Assembly: GCA_902478425.1 (NCBI GenBank)
Contig: CABSKV010000085.1
Location: 1-5,783, forward strand
DNA: 5,783 bases
Reading direction: 5' to 3'
Source of the DNA: an uncultured Coriobacteriia bacterium
Lineage (GTDB): Bacteria > Actinomycetota > Coriobacteriia > Coriobacteriales > QAMH01
In this document: in pieces, positions 4,914-5,783 of the stretch
How positions within the stretch are numbered: position 1 is the stretch's first letter
How the letters are laid out: every line of letters starts with the position of its first letter
Notes under the pieces: model-generated
What the model was told of the DNA's origin: nothing
The model's input: the letters and a program-made list of their open reading frames with translations, nothing else
Database searches by the model: none
Translations under genes and position numbers: made by a program

Positions 4914-5783
4914 TCATTCCTGTTCCGCCTTCACGGGGCGCTCGAAAAGCGTCTCGATTATCTCATGTGGGTCGCGTCCTTCCCAGAGCACCTGACGCAC
5001 GGCCTCGGCTATGGGCATCTCGACATCGTGCATACGTGCGAGCTCGGTCACGGTCCTGCATGCGACGGCACCCTCGGCGACCATCTGCATCTTCTCCTCG
5101 AAGGCCGCAAGCGTGCCTCCTTCGACGAGGAAGGCGCCAAGCGCGCGGTTGCGGGAATGCTCCGACGAGCAGGTCGCGATCAGGTCGCCCACGCCGGCAA
5201 GGCCCAGGCAGGTGCGCGCATCTCCGCCGAGCGCGACGACGAGACGCGTTACCTCGGCAAGGCCGCGTGTCATGAGGGAAGCCGACGCGTTATCGCCCAA
5301 CTGCATGGCGACGCTCATGCCATTGGCGATGGCGATGACGTTCTTCGAGGCGGCGCAAAGCTCCACACCCGTCACATCGGAGGTGGTGTACACGCGAAAC
5401 GTCGAGGTGTTGAAGAGGTCCTGGAAGTAGAGGGAGCATGTCTCGTCGGATGAGGCGACGACCGTGGCAGCCGGCAGGCCACGCGAGACTTCCTCGGCGT
5501 GATTGGGGCCGGAGAGGCAGGCGATACGCGATGGGTTGCCGAGCACGTCTTCGAGAAGCTCGACCATCGTGAACCCCGTCTGCGCCTCGATGCCCTTCGT
5601 CAAGACGATGGCGGGCAGGTCGGGGGCGATGAAGGGCGCACATGACGAGGCGATGGAGCGCAGATACGACGAGGGACAGACGAAGATGGCGGCATCTACG
5701 TCGCGAAGCGCCTCCTCGAACGAGGCAGTCGCCATCACGCCGGCGAGCTCGATATCGGGCAGATGACGCGGATTGCGATGGGT
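4914..5783 (-). CDS. gpsA: NAD(P)-dependent glycerol-3-phosphate dehydrogenase (GpsA), 5' end outside window
   Basis: GpsA reduces dihydroxyacetone phosphate to sn-glycerol 3-phosphate, the backbone precursor of phospholipids. The open frame runs to the window edge, giving 289 residues. About 45 N-terminal residues, including the nucleotide-binding GxGxxG, lie beyond position 5783. The first visible residues, NPRHLPDIEL, match the family segment just before the second half of the Rossmann domain, so the frame continues upstream of the GTG/ATG codons at 5733-5738, which are internal. Numbering from the first complete codon, further motifs are PSSYLR, TKGIE (Lys63), SGPNHAEEV (91-99), the catalytic-lysine segment ASKNVIAIANG (145-155, Lys147), GLAGVGDL (194-201) and SRNR (210-213). 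The stop is TGA at 4914-4916, with rpe starting 13 nt later. GLAGVGDL differs from the usual GLAGLGDL by one conservative change. Nothing indicates loss of function. Confidence 0.96.
   Translation of the reverse strand, partial: THRNPRHLPDIELAGVMATASFEEALRDVDAAIFVCPSSYLRSIASSCAPFIAPDLPAIVLTKGIEAQTGFTMVELLEDVLGNPSRIACLSGPNHAEEVSRGLPAATVVASSDETCSLYFQDLFNTSTFRVYTTSDVTGVELCAASKNVIAIANGMSVAMQLGDNASASLMTRGLAEVTRLVVALGGDARTCLGLAGVGDLIATCSSEHSRNRALGAFLVEGGTLAAFEEKMQMVAEGAVACRTVTELARMHDVEMPIAEAVRQVLWEGRDPHEIIETLFERPVKAEQE

Larger units (their letters stand above)
1..5783 (-). other. Probable single operon: gpsA - rpe - cysteine desulfurase - PHP - Nif3-like - zinc ribbon - coaBC
   Basis: All seven genes point the same way with junctions of +13, -14, -4, +14, +14 and -4 nt. 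No gap exceeds 14 nt, which leaves no room for an intergenic promoter or a stem-loop terminator. Two junctions are stop/start overlaps (ATGA at 3085-3088 and GTGA at 679-682). The transcript must begin upstream of position 5783 and end beyond position 1. A promoter inside a coding region cannot be excluded by eye. Operon membership is inferred from this spacing and common direction, not shown directly. Confidence 0.75.

Noticed and set aside
4475..5453. Two long plus-strand open frames (4475-5275 and 4656-5453, about 265 residues each) opposite rpe and gpsA.
   Set aside because: They lie antisense to genes with full sets of family motifs, their translations are Arg/His/Ser-rich low-complexity text with no recognisable domain, and such frames are expected opposite GC-rich coding DNA.
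5733..5738. GTG and ATG codons as a possible start of a shortened gpsA.
   Set aside because: The frame stays open to the window edge and the 15 codons upstream encode the conserved NPRHLPDIEL segment, so these codons are internal.
1..5783. Possible mobile element, CRISPR array, tRNA/rRNA, riboswitch or phage-defence cassette.
   Set aside because: The window is essentially all coding for recognised housekeeping families, with no gap over 14 nt, no repeated units and no transposase, nuclease or integrase motif.

Overview
This 5.8 kb window is a compact block of seven housekeeping genes, all on the minus strand. Read from position 5783 down to 1 the order is: gpsA (5' end cut off by the window), rpe, an IscS/NifS-type cysteine desulfurase, a PHP-family histidinol-phosphatase-like gene, a Nif3-like dinuclear-metal protein, a coiled-coil C4 zinc-ribbon protein, and coaBC (3' end cut off by the window). 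The DNA is GC-rich (about 60% by eye) with codons dominated by GAG, CTC, GCC, ATC and GGC. Together with the Nif3/zinc-ribbon pairing and the flavour of the proteins, this suggests an actinobacterium, most likely class Coriobacteriia. That assignment is inference from memory of the families, not from a database match.

Layout: almost every base is coding. The junctions are a 13-nt gap (gpsA/rpe), a 14-nt overlap (rpe/cysteine desulfurase), a 4-nt ATGA overlap (cysteine desulfurase/PHP), a 14-nt gap (PHP/Nif3), a 14-nt gap (Nif3/zinc ribbon) and a 4-nt GTGA overlap (zinc ribbon/coaBC). No gap is long enough to hold a promoter or terminator, so the seven genes look like one operon continuing past both ends of the window, with translational coupling at the overlaps. 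No RNA gene, repeat array, mobile element, CRISPR or regulatory RNA is visible.

Functionally the genes cover phospholipid backbone synthesis (GpsA), the pentose phosphate pathway (Rpe), sulfur mobilisation from cysteine (cysteine desulfurase), probable histidinol phosphate hydrolysis (PHP), two poorly understood conserved proteins (Nif3-like and zinc ribbon) and coenzyme A synthesis (CoaBC). Cysteine use links the desulfurase and CoaBC, and metal binding recurs in Rpe, PHP, Nif3 and the zinc ribbon, but no single pathway unites them. All families are known and every catalytic motif checked inside the window is intact. I do not see a previously undescribed system here. The points most worth a second look are the function of the Nif3/zinc-ribbon pair, the true substrate of the PHP enzyme, and the absence of a sulfur-acceptor gene beside the cysteine desulfurase.
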